Source of the DNA: DASYML01 sp036399835
GTDB lineage: Bacteria > Acidobacteriota > Blastocatellia > Pyrinomonadales > Pyrinomonadaceae
Direction: 5' to 3'
Length of the DNA: 12,190 bases
Assembly: GCA_036399835.1 (NCBI GenBank)
Contig: DASWMI010000183.1
Span: 1 to 12,190, forward strand
Shown here: piece by piece, positions 5,968 through 12,067 of the stretch
How positions within the stretch are numbered: position 1 is the stretch's first letter
How the letters are laid out: every line of letters starts with the position of its first letter
Position numbers and translations under genes: made by a program
Notes under the pieces: model-generated
Databases searched by the model: none
Seen by the model: the letters and a program-made list of their open reading frames with translations, nothing else
Told to the model about the DNA's origin: nothing

Positions 5968-6003
5968 GACTTCCGTTCTCACCGTGAAGCCGAGCGCCGC
6001 CTT
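5951..6003 (-). terminator. Terminator-like stem after rpsO
   Basis: AAGGCGGCGC (5958-5967) and GCGCCGCCTT (5994-6003) form a perfect 10-bp GC-rich stem. On the minus strand it is followed by TTTGGTTTT (5959-5951), a broken T run. The 26-base loop has a weak inner CTTC/GAAG pairing. It would end transcription downstream of rpsO or let a fraction read into pnp. Confidence 0.5.
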
Positions 6004-6175
6004 GAATTTGTGGTTTCAGGGCCAATAACACATCCGCCTGAGGTATCAGTTGATCGCCGTCACGTTCGGCACTGCCGCAGGCTCTTCGATGGACGTGGGC
6101 TTTGTGCTGAGAGTCGAAGCTCTCTCTTTTTGAAGTTTCGTCTACGCCGAAGCTGCGCCCCGGCGCGTCTCGCGG

Positions 6176-6204
6176 GCTGCGACGCGTTGCTTTAACGTCG
6201 CAGC
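6176..6204 (-). repeat. Inverted repeat spanning the rpsO stop codon
   Basis: GCTGCGACG (6176-6184) is the exact complement of CGTCGCAGC (6196-6204); the 11-base spacer contains part of the TAA stop (6192-6194). The downstream arm lies outside the gene, the upstream arm in the codons for the final Leu-Arg-Arg. No T run follows. It may protect the rpsO mRNA 3' end or be coincidental in GC-rich DNA. Confidence 0.5.
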
Positions 6205-6461
6205 TTGAGACGGGTCACGAGATTGTGATAACTCTCTATGTCCGTGCGCTTCAGGTAATCCAAAAGGCTTCTCCGCTGCGAGACCATCTTGAGCAGGCCG
6301 CGCCGCGAGTGGTTATCTTTCTTATGCGTCTTGAAATGATCGGTCAGCTCGTTAATCCGCTGGCTGAGCAGTGCAATCTGCACCTGTGGTGAACCCGTAT
6401 CCGCCTCGTGCGTGCGGTATTCCTGAACAACTCTCTCTTTGGTTTCTCTGGCTAAAGCCAT
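6192..6461 (-). CDS. rpsO: 30S ribosomal protein S15
   Basis: A primary 16S rRNA-binding protein of the small subunit platform. Its 89 residues are the standard S15 length. Diagnostic blocks are TGSPQVQIALLSQRINELTDHFKTHKKDNHSRRGLL (spread over about 22-58) and the C-terminal LLDYLKRTDIESYHNLVTRLKLRR. The frame is open upstream to a GTG at 6536, but family alignment fixes the start at ATG 6459-6461 (MALARETKE). GGGAGG lies 13 bases before that start; a closer GGAG is too near to serve. It precedes pnp on the same strand, the conserved rpsO-pnp order. In E. coli S15 represses its own translation by binding the leader; no matching pseudoknot could be judged by eye here. Confidence 0.97.
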   Translation of the reverse strand: MALARETKERVVQEYRTHEADTGSPQVQIALLSQRINELTDHFKTHKKDNHSRRGLLKMVSQRRSLLDYLKRTDIESYHNLVTRLKLRR

Positions 6462-6641
6462 ACTCCAGAATGGTCCTCCCTGACCGCAGTTGCGCCCCGT
6501 TGGAAACCGGAGGCAACCGCTAAAGTTAAAATACACTGCAATTTAACACGCGCTCCGAGCGACTGTCCAGCCGACAGCCCCCCCTGCTCGCTAACTCTTT
6601 GCCCGCACACGGGAAGAGCTACGGGACGCGCCCCCTAGAGG

Positions 6642-6670
6642 TTGACATTATTTCTCAGAGAGACTAAACA
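6642..6670 (+). promoter_or_regulatory. Sigma-70-type promoter of the NADH dehydrogenase gene
   Basis: TTGACA at 6642-6647 is a perfect -35 box; 17 bases later TAAACA (6665-6670) matches three of six -10 positions. The predicted start near 6677 gives a leader of about 40 bases ending in AAGGA (6706-6710), 8 bases before the ATG. It lies in the 257-base divergent gap between rpsO and this gene; no equally good promoter was found for rpsO on the other strand. Confidence 0.65.
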
Positions 6671-6718
6671 AGCTCAAGTCAACGGCTGTGGATTTCAATT
6701 CAAACAAGGAATCAATAG

Positions 6719-7960
6719 ATGGCGAACAAAGAGGCGCGGATAGTGATTATCGGCGGCGGTTTCGGCGGGCTTTTTACGGCGCTTGAGCTAAAGGGCGCGG
6801 GCCATGTGACGCTCATCAGCGAGGAAGACCATTTTACTTTCAGGCCGCTTCTTTACGAATACCTGAGCGGCGAAGTCGAGGCCTGGCACATCGCGCCTTA
6901 CTACAAAGAGCTGCTCGACGATGAGATACAAATCTTGCGCGGCGTCGTCACGAATATCGACTTCGAGGCGCGCGAAGTTGTCATCAAAGGGCGCGAGCAA
7001 CCGCTTGGCTACGACGTGCTCGTCCTTTCGGCAGGTAGTATCACCAACTACTGGAACATCGAAGGCGCTGAAGAGTACGCCATGCCTTTTCGCGGCATCG
7101 CCGATTCGGACGCTCTCAGGCAGCGTATGATTGATGCCTTAGACCGCGTTGCGCCTGATCTCGCGCCGCAGGACGTGCGCCGCGCGCTGACCTTCGCCGT
7201 CGTCGGCGGGGGAGCCAGCGGCGTAGAGCTGTCAACCAAGATGTCAGACCTGCTGCGCGATGCCTTCGAGCGGCGTGCGCTGCCAGGAGAGCCGCGCGTG
7301 CTGGTTATAGAGATGACCAACCAGGTCGTACCCGGGATGGGCGAAGATATACGCGAGTATGTCACAGAGGCGCTCAGCGAAAAGCGCGTCGAGATACACA
7401 CAGAGACGCGCGTCGTGCGCGTCATGCCCGACGGTCTGGTCCTGGACCACTCAGGCGAGCAGACCGAAATCAAGACTGCGGCGACCGTCTGGACGGCTGG
7501 CGTGCGCGTGAGTCCCCTGATAGAAAAGCTGGACCTCGCAAAAGACCGCCGCCAGCTTATCATCGTCCGCGAGACGCTTCAGGTGGAGGGACACGAGAAT
7601 ATTTTTGCGCTCGCGGACATCGCTCAGTGTCCCAACGTCGCGCCTCAACTGGCGGGCACGGCGCAGCTTGCTTTCCAGCAGGCGACGCTCACAGCCCACA
7701 ACATACGCGCCCTCATAGAAGGCCGCCCACTCAAAACAAAACATTTTGAAGAGTTGGGCGAGGCGCTCAGCCTGGGGACTGACAATGCCGCTATCCTGGC
7801 CGAAGGGCGAGCCTTCGGCGGTGCTCTGGCCCGCAAAGCCCGCTTCGCTCTTTACACAGGCAGACAGCCGACCTGGCATCATCGTCTCAAGGTCGGCGCG
7901 AGCTGGTTCTTCGAGGGCACTACGCCGAGGCCGCTGCAACCGCTCGGCATCAAACGCTAA
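6719..7960 (+). CDS. Type II NADH:quinone oxidoreductase-like FAD protein
   Basis: 413 residues, the usual NDH-2 length. The family passes electrons from NADH through FAD to quinone at the inner face of the membrane without pumping protons. The FAD-binding Rossmann motif is GGGFGG at 12-17; the second (NADH) motif is VVGGGASGVE at 161-170, with a Glu at 198 at the end of the next strand, a feature favouring NADH over NADPH. ALADIAQCP near 297-305 carries the FAD-contacting Asp300. AQLAFQQA at 315-322 matches the AQxAxQ quinone-site motif. The C-terminal part (about 370-413) is basic and aromatic, suitable as an amphipathic membrane anchor. A good promoter and AAGGA site precede it. The M23 peptidase gene follows by 30 bases and is probably co-transcribed, with no obvious functional link. 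Related pyridine nucleotide-disulphide oxidoreductases are the alternative. Confidence 0.88.
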   Translation: MANKEARIVIIGGGFGGLFTALELKGAGHVTLISEEDHFTFRPLLYEYLSGEVEAWHIAPYYKELLDDEIQILRGVVTNIDFEAREVVIKGREQPLGYDVLVLSAGSITNYWNIEGAEEYAMPFRGIADSDALRQRMIDALDRVAPDLAPQDVRRALTFAVVGGGASGVELSTKMSDLLRDAFERRALPGEPRVLVIEMTNQVVPGMGEDIREYVTEALSEKRVEIHTETRVVRVMPDGLVLDHSGEQTEIKTAATVWTAGVRVSPLIEKLDLAKDRRQLIIVRETLQVEGHENIFALADIAQCPNVAPQLAGTAQLAFQQATLTAHNIRALIEGRPLKTKHFEELGEALSLGTDNAAILAEGRAFGGALARKARFALYTGRQPTWHHRLKVGASWFFEGTTPRPLQPLGIKR

Positions 7961-7990
7961 CCATCTTTCCAACGACCGAAGATGATTTGA

Positions 7991-8695
7991 ATGCCAAGCA
8001 ACGCGAGCCGCACGCGCATACTTATCCTGCTGGTCTTCACAGCCACAGTGCTCGCTCTGGCCCTGCTTATCTGGAAGCGCAGCTACAGGTCCGGCCAGGC
8101 TCAAGAAGCCGCCCCCGTTTCATCCATCACAGATCTGCGCCCCGTGCCTTCATCGACAGAGACGCCCGCGCCTTCGCCCACTCCTCCCACGCCTTCGCCC
8201 GTGACCACTCCTTCAACGCAACCCTCGCCAGCCGCCATGCCCTCCCCTTCCGTCGGGACGCAGGCTCTCATCATCCCCGTCGCCGGAATCAGACCCGAAC
8301 AACTACAGGACACCTTCAGCGCGTCGCGCTCCGAGGGGCGCACGCATGACGCGATAGACATCATCGCCCCGCGCTCCGCCCCCGTACTCGCCGCCGCCGA
8401 TGGCAAAATCGTCAAGCTCTTCCTCAGCAAGCCCGGCGGTATGACCATCTACCAATCAAGCGCGGACAACAAAATGATCTACTACTACGCGCACCTCGAA
8501 CGCTATGCCGACGGACTGACCGAAGGGCACTACGCGCGGCAGGGCGAAGTCATAGGCTATGTCGGCGATACTGGCAACGCTGGTCCAGGCAACTATCACC
8601 TGCACTTCTCCGTCATGCTCGTCAAAGACCCTGCGCGCTACTGGGAAGGCGTCAATATCAATCCATATCCTTTGCTCAGAGGCGGCGGACAGTAG
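7991..8695 (+). CDS. Membrane-anchored M23 (LytM-type) zinc endopeptidase
   Basis: A 234-residue murein peptide endopeptidase. One N-terminal membrane helix (about 10-28) is followed by a Pro/Ser/Thr-rich linker (about 42-88) that would span the envelope, then the catalytic domain (about 93-225). Zinc ligands are complete: HxxxD as HDAID (H119, D123) and HxH as HLH (H203, H205); H168 in YYYAHLE is the further conserved His. The glycine-rich VGDTGNAGPGNYHLHF block is typical. An active enzyme cutting peptide cross-links is therefore expected, not a degenerate activator of the EnvC/NlpD kind. The start ATG has only a weak GAAG upstream; the same frame has no better start. It is 30 bases after the NADH dehydrogenase gene and upstream of an L,D-transpeptidase, which suggests a local cell-wall remodelling group (inference). 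Confidence 0.92.
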   Translation: MPSNASRTRILILLVFTATVLALALLIWKRSYRSGQAQEAAPVSSITDLRPVPSSTETPAPSPTPPTPSPVTTPSTQPSPAAMPSPSVGTQALIIPVAGIRPEQLQDTFSASRSEGRTHDAIDIIAPRSAPVLAAADGKIVKLFLSKPGGMTIYQSSADNKMIYYYAHLERYADGLTEGHYARQGEVIGYVGDTGNAGPGNYHLHFSVMLVKDPARYWEGVNINPYPLLRGGGQ

Positions 8696-8827
8696 TCGTC
8701 ATCGCTCAGCTTTCCAGACAGACAAGCCCCGAAAGCGTTCGCTAACCGTTCAAGCCGCCGGCCCGAGTTGGCGGATTTCTCTCGAAAAAGAGGGGTTTAG
8801 CACAGTGCGGCGGTGTGGGAATGCACA

Positions 8828-8856
8828 TTGCAACAAAACCTCGAACGGGTCATAAA
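8828..8856 (+). promoter_or_regulatory. Putative sigma-70 promoter of the L,D-transpeptidase
   Basis: TTGCAA (8828-8833) and CATAAA (8851-8856) are separated by exactly 17 bases and match four of six positions each. A start near 8863 would give a leader of about 130 bases that begins inside the first arm of the hairpin at 8857-8922. Confidence 0.5.
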
Positions 8857-8922
8857 CATGCTGAGAGCCAATCAAGCCGCGCATCTTTGAAGCAAGGCTC
8901 AAACGCGGATGGTCTCAGCATG
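8857..8922 (+). promoter_or_regulatory. Long imperfect hairpin in the L,D-transpeptidase leader
   Basis: CATGCTGAGA (8857-8866) pairs perfectly with 8913-8922. After a one-base bulge (8867), CCA (8868-8870) pairs with 8910-8912; CCGCG (8877-8881) pairs with 8904-8908; and TTTG (8886-8889) with CAAA (8900-8903), capped by AGC/GCT around AAG. Four stacked helices on one axis in 66 bases are unlikely by chance. No T run follows, so it is not a terminator. It may be a cis-regulatory leader, an RNA-processing site, or, for the outer arms, an operator. Confidence 0.6.
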
Positions 8923-8995
8923 AAGGATGGTCCACAGCGATGTCCGGGCGCTCCGTCCGGGGCCGCGCAAGATTAACTTTAGAGGTGTAGCTATT

Positions 8996-10474
8996 ATGAA
9001 TCTTTTTCTGAAAACAACTGTCGTCAGTCTCTCTCTCATGCTCTTACTCGTCGCGGCTGGATGCACGAATGAATCCGCCAGTCCGACTCCCGCCGTCAAC
9101 ACGAATGCGAATGCGTCTACAGCCGCATCTCCATCCGCCTCGGCCTCGCCCGCGACATCTGCACGCGCCGAGACAGCAGGCACGGCAGCCCCCTTGACTC
9201 TTCCCGTTCTGGATGCTTTTTTCGCAGATGAATCATTTCCCGCAGAGCTAAAGACAAAGCTACAGTTGACGGACGAGCAGGTCACACAGCTTCGCACGGT
9301 CGCGCGCGAAGAGACGGCGAAGCTGCGCGAGACGGATGCGAACGGACAATACAGCGGCTCGACCGCCGCCGCCAGGCAGCTTGCCGCGGAGAGAATCAAG
9401 GCCATCATCGGTGAAGAAAAATCTCAGCAGTTGGCCTTGTTTGTCCGCGAGCGTTGGAGCGGCGGCGAGAGCGCCGCTGGCAGCGGCAAAGATAATCAAG
9501 GCACGAGCGCAAAGAGCGCGCAACGCGTTAATGCCGTCCCGCAGGACACGCGAATCGTCGTCAACACGCCCGCTTACAGGATGGATGTCTTTGAGGGCGG
9601 CAAGCTCATCAAGTCTTACAAAGTCGGGATAGGCTATCCGGAGTTTCCTCTGCCGACGGGCGAGCGCAAGGCCAGCCAGATTATCTTTAACCCGACCTGG
9701 ACGCCTCCCGATTCGCCCTGGGTCGAAACCTCAAACCACGTCAAGCCAGGAGAGAAGATAGAGGCCGGAAACAAGCTCAACCCGCTTGGACCAATCAAGA
9801 TTCCGATTGGTCTTCCTTCGCTCATCCACGGGGGCAAATCTCCTGCGCGGCTCGGCGGCTTCGCTTCGCATGGCTGCGTCGGCCTGACCGATAAACAGGT
9901 CCAGGAATTTTCACTCCTGCTGGCGAGAATCGGCGGCGCTCAACTGACCGCGGAAGAGGTCGCGGGCTATGACAAAGAGCGCAAGACCAACAAGGAGGTC
10001 AAACCGACCAATGTTAATTTGAAGAATCCAGTGCCGGTCGAGCTGCGCTACGAGACGATTGTCGTCGAAGACGGGAAGCTCCATATCTACCGCGATGTTT
10101 ACGACCGCGACACCAACACGGAAGAGAATCTACGCGCCGTGCTCTCCGCTTACGGCGTCTCGCTGGACCAGCTCAGCGAAGAAGAACGCGCGCAGGCTCT
10201 CAATGCCCTTAAAGAGATGTCGCGCGACGCGACGGGCAAGCTGGACCAGCCGGGCGAGCCTGCGAAGAAAGACGAGCAGAAGAACGCGAAGAAAGCTGAG
10301 AAGACCGACGGCGCGAAAGTGACACGGACGGTCAAGGGGCAGAAGGAGATCGTCCTAGAGATTGCCGCCCTGCAAGGCAAAGGCTATCCCGCGCCCGTTG
10401 ACTTCAACACGGGCGGCGCGCCCAACAAGACGGCCACCCCTGCAACCGGCAAAAGCTCCGGTCGTAAGCGTTAA
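8996..10474 (+). CDS. Lipoprotein L,D-transpeptidase (YkuD domain) with LTxxQ segment
   Basis: 492 residues. A lipoprotein signal peptide ends at LLLVAAGC, making C23 the lipidated residue. A Ser/Ala/Thr/Pro-rich linker (about 24-66) follows. Residues 70-150 are helical with LQLTDEQVTQLRTVAREE (89-106), resembling the LTxxQ motif of Spy/CpxP-type proteins. The YkuD catalytic domain spans about 184-315: HGG at 278-280 and SHGC at 291-294 with nucleophile C294. The residue two after Cys is Gly (SHGCVGL) where Asn or Arg is usual. Residues 345-372 (VPVELRYETIVVEDGKLHIYRDVYDRD) match the extension of YcbB-like enzymes. The tail is Lys/Ala-rich. The enzyme should form 3-3 cross-links or attach proteins to murein. 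I chose the ATG at 8996 over the upstream one at 8927 because GAGGTG lies 8 bases before it and the lipoprotein signal begins there. The M23 endopeptidase gene is just upstream. Confidence 0.9.
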   Translation: MNLFLKTTVVSLSLMLLLVAAGCTNESASPTPAVNTNANASTAASPSASASPATSARAETAGTAAPLTLPVLDAFFADESFPAELKTKLQLTDEQVTQLRTVAREETAKLRETDANGQYSGSTAAARQLAAERIKAIIGEEKSQQLALFVRERWSGGESAAGSGKDNQGTSAKSAQRVNAVPQDTRIVVNTPAYRMDVFEGGKLIKSYKVGIGYPEFPLPTGERKASQIIFNPTWTPPDSPWVETSNHVKPGEKIEAGNKLNPLGPIKIPIGLPSLIHGGKSPARLGGFASHGCVGLTDKQVQEFSLLLARIGGAQLTAEEVAGYDKERKTNKEVKPTNVNLKNPVPVELRYETIVVEDGKLHIYRDVYDRDTNTEENLRAVLSAYGVSLDQLSEEERAQALNALKEMSRDATGKLDQPGEPAKKDEQKNAKKAEKTDGAKVTRTVKGQKEIVLEIAALQGKGYPAPVDFNTGGAPNKTATPATGKSSGRKR

Positions 10475-10496
10475 GGCAGTGGCTTTTGATAGATGT

Positions 10497-11564
10497 TTAA
10501 GTCGCTATGGTTGCAGCCTCGCATGAATCGAGGGTGGGCGCTTCCGTCTCTTTAATCGCCGAGCCTTCACCGAGGTATGGGCGACCCGCGGCGATGGCCT
10601 CGAAGTATTCGGAGATGCGTTCAAGAATCTCCTGGACCGAATGCGAGTGATAGATGGTCGTGCGAAAAAGCGCGCCGCCCTGTAGCCCGCGCGTGAATTG
10701 TCCGGCGAGCTGTTTCATCTTGCCGATGGCCGCCGTCTCCGGCATGTCTTCGCGTAGCATCTCGAAGTATTCAAGCAGCACCGAGCGTTTATCTTCGAGG
10801 CTCGGCTGAAAGATTTCGCGCCCCTCGATGGCATCCTCTATCTGGCGAAAAATCCAGGGGTTGACCATCGCGCCGCGACCGATGAGGATACCGTCGCAGC
10901 CCGTCTCTCTCCACTTCTGTAAAGCGCCCTCGACCGTCGTCACATCGCCGCTGCCTGAGACGGGCACGCTCACGGCCTCTTTAATCTGCCGGACCAAATC
11001 CCAGTCGGCCAGCCCCTTGTAGCCCTGCTCCTTCGTCCGACCGTGCAGCGCGATGTGCTCCGCGCCACAGGCTTCGGCGAGCCTTGCCGTCTCGACCGCG
11101 TTAATCGAATTCTCCGTGTAGCCGGCGCGAATCTTGACCGTCAAGGGGATCGTGATGCTCTTCTTAATCTCTTTGAGGATGGTTTCGAGGCGCGGCAAAT
11201 CGCGCAGCAGACCGGAGCCGCCGCCGTGCTTGACGACCTTCGGCGCGGGACAGCCGCAGTTGATGTCCAGTATATCCGCGCCGACTTCCTCCGCCATCTC
11301 TGCGGCCAGACGCATACGCTCTGGCTGCCCGCCGAAAATCTGCACGGCAAACGGGCGCTCCTCTTCAAAAAATCGCATCTGCCGTTTCGACTTGGGATTC
11401 GCGCGCGTCAACCCTTCGACAGAGATAAACTCGGAAACGGTCAGGCCGATCCCGCCGCGCCTTTTGAGCAGACGACGAAAAGAGATATCCGTCACGCCCG
11501 CCATCGGCGAGAGCACGAGCGGCGGGTTAATCTCCGTCTCACGAATCTTAAAGGGCCTGGTCAT
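10497..11564 (-). CDS. dusB: tRNA-dihydrouridine synthase, DusB type
   Basis: An FMN- and NADPH-dependent enzyme that reduces specific uridines of the tRNA D-loop to dihydrouridine. Numbering from the ATG gives 355 residues. The TIM-barrel signatures are in order: SPMAGVTD near 19-26, DINCGCPAPKVVKHGGGSGLL near 100-119 with the catalytic Cys in GCP, VKIRAG near 143-148, HGRTKEQGYKG near 174-184, GSGDV near 204-208, and the FMN-phosphate site IGRGAMVNPWIF near 228-239. The C-terminal helical RNA-binding domain follows. Two starts are possible: this ATG, which fits family N-termini but lacks a ribosome binding site, or a TTG 12 bases upstream (11574-11576) with GGAAGG at 10 bases spacing, presented in a hairpin loop. 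The gene is convergent with the L,D-transpeptidase gene, 22 bases between stops, with no clear terminator between them. Confidence 0.95.
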   Translation of the reverse strand: MTRPFKIRETEINPPLVLSPMAGVTDISFRRLLKRRGGIGLTVSEFISVEGLTRANPKSKRQMRFFEEERPFAVQIFGGQPERMRLAAEMAEEVGADILDINCGCPAPKVVKHGGGSGLLRDLPRLETILKEIKKSITIPLTVKIRAGYTENSINAVETARLAEACGAEHIALHGRTKEQGYKGLADWDLVRQIKEAVSVPVSGSGDVTTVEGALQKWRETGCDGILIGRGAMVNPWIFRQIEDAIEGREIFQPSLEDKRSVLLEYFEMLREDMPETAAIGKMKQLAGQFTRGLQGGALFRTTIYHSHSVQEILERISEYFEAIAAGRPYLGEGSAIKETEAPTLDSCEAATIAT

Positions 11565-11579
11565 GGTTAAAGACAAAGC

Positions 11580-11598
11580 GTGCGAGCCTTCCTCGCAC
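11580..11598 (-). promoter_or_regulatory. Hairpin presenting the dusB ribosome binding site
   Basis: GTGCGAG (11580-11586) and CTCGCAC (11592-11598) form a perfect 7-bp stem with a 5-base loop. On the minus strand the loop reads GAAGG, the only Shine-Dalgarno-like sequence before dusB. A weak terminator reading is possible, since GCTTTGTCTTT follows on the minus strand. Confidence 0.5.
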
Positions 11599-11681
11599 AG
11601 AAGTTATTGAAACCGACTAACCGTTGGCGAATAGTGTGAGCGCCTGGCCTCAAGCAGAGCCTTCCACGCGCCAGCCTCTCA

Positions 11682-11909
11682 TCAAACACCGGAAGGCGCT
11701 TGGGCTGCCAGCCCTTCGGTCTCCTCCGGCCCGGATTGTTTCTCTCCGGTCTCAAGCTGGACCACCAGCCGCGCATACTGCGCAGCCTGTCGCGCAGCCG
11801 TCCGAGCCAGCCCCGCATCGCCTTTCCTGACAGCTTCAAGCACGGCATCTCCCATCATCTGCGCGGTTGCGCGAAAACGGCTAATCTGCTCCTGCGTGTA
11901 TTCGTCCAT
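11682..11909 (-). CDS. Small helical protein, 75 residues, function unknown
   Basis: I do not recognise a family. The 75 residues start MDEYTQEQISRFR and look wholly helical to about residue 54: alternating charged and small hydrophobic residues (MMGDAVLEAVRKGDAGLARTAARQAAQYARLVVQLE), with no membrane segment and no Cys or His motif. A disordered Gly/Glu/Pro-rich tail ends in APSGV. The frame extends upstream to 11951, but the start at 11907-11909 is chosen because AAGGGA lies about 9 bases before it and the extension is Arg-rich and unlike the rest. dusB follows on the same strand after about 105-117 bases, so co-transcription is possible, though the hairpin at 11580-11598 lies between. A cytoplasmic helical-hairpin or oligomeric role is a guess. 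Confidence 0.65.
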   Translation of the reverse strand: MDEYTQEQISRFRATAQMMGDAVLEAVRKGDAGLARTAARQAAQYARLVVQLETGEKQSGPEETEGLAAQAPSGV

Positions 11910-12067
11910 GCTCGATGTCCCTTCTCTACGCCTCTGCCCGCGTCGGTCCAAACGGCAGCAAGAGTGAAACGATGTAGGTCTTCATGGTAAAAATAAGCTA
12001 CTCTCTTTCGGGTTGACGAATGGAAGAACATCAGAGCGCCGCCGCTTCGAGTAGCGAATTATAGCAA

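Larger units (their letters stand above)
5731..6191. other. rpsO-pnp intergenic region / pnp leader, densely structured
   Basis: No gene is supported in 461 bases; a 61-codon minus-strand frame (5846-6031) lacks a ribosome binding site and coincides with repeated and palindromic DNA. In order of transcription (minus strand) it holds a palindrome over the rpsO stop (6176-6204), a terminator-like stem (5951-6003), an alternative stem sharing one arm (5940-5967), a two-part hairpin (5874-5921) and a GC-rich hairpin before the pnp ribosome binding site (5766-5802). A 22-base block starting CCGTGAAG occurs at 5929-5950 and, imperfectly, at 5982-6003. No confident promoter was found; GATAAA near 5846-5851 on the minus strand is a weak -10 candidate. 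Confidence 0.7.
8696..8995. other. Intergenic region between M23 and L,D-transpeptidase genes
   Basis: No gene is supported. A 5-bp stem CCGCC/GGCGG (8755-8774) followed by ATTTCTCTC is at best a weak terminator for the upstream pair. A good promoter (8828-8856) and a long hairpin (8857-8922) belong to the downstream gene. A GTCCGGG(G) word is repeated near 8943-8963. Confidence 0.6.

Noticed and set aside
5846..6031. 61-codon minus-strand frame between rpsO and pnp
   Set aside because: No ribosome binding site and it overlaps repeated, palindromic leader DNA.
6462..6536. 25-residue N-terminal extension of S15 from a GTG
   Set aside because: S15 proteins begin at the internal Met; the extension has no resemblance to the family and a usable ribosome binding site lies within it.
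7451..8104. 217-codon minus-strand open frame
   Set aside because: Antisense to the NADH dehydrogenase-like gene and the start of the M23 gene; no family resemblance.
8927..8995. Earlier ATG for the L,D-transpeptidase
   Set aside because: It would bury the lipoprotein signal peptide behind 23 mostly polar residues; the ATG at 8996 has a well-placed GAGGTG.
8899..9408. 169-codon minus-strand open frame
   Set aside because: Antisense to the L,D-transpeptidase leader and N-terminus; Ala/Ser/Val-rich composition is the mirror of the real gene's linker.
11043..11570. 175-codon plus-strand open frame
   Set aside because: Antisense shadow of dusB.
11926..11985. 19-codon minus-strand frame MKTYIVSLLLPFGPTRAEA ending just before the ribosome binding site of the 75-residue protein
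   Set aside because: Looks like a leader peptide but has no ribosome binding site of its own; too short to support.
12020..12064. 14-codon plus-strand frame MEEHQSAAASSSEL ending 3 bases before the edge gene
   Set aside because: No ribosome binding site; likely chance, although tight spacing would allow coupling.
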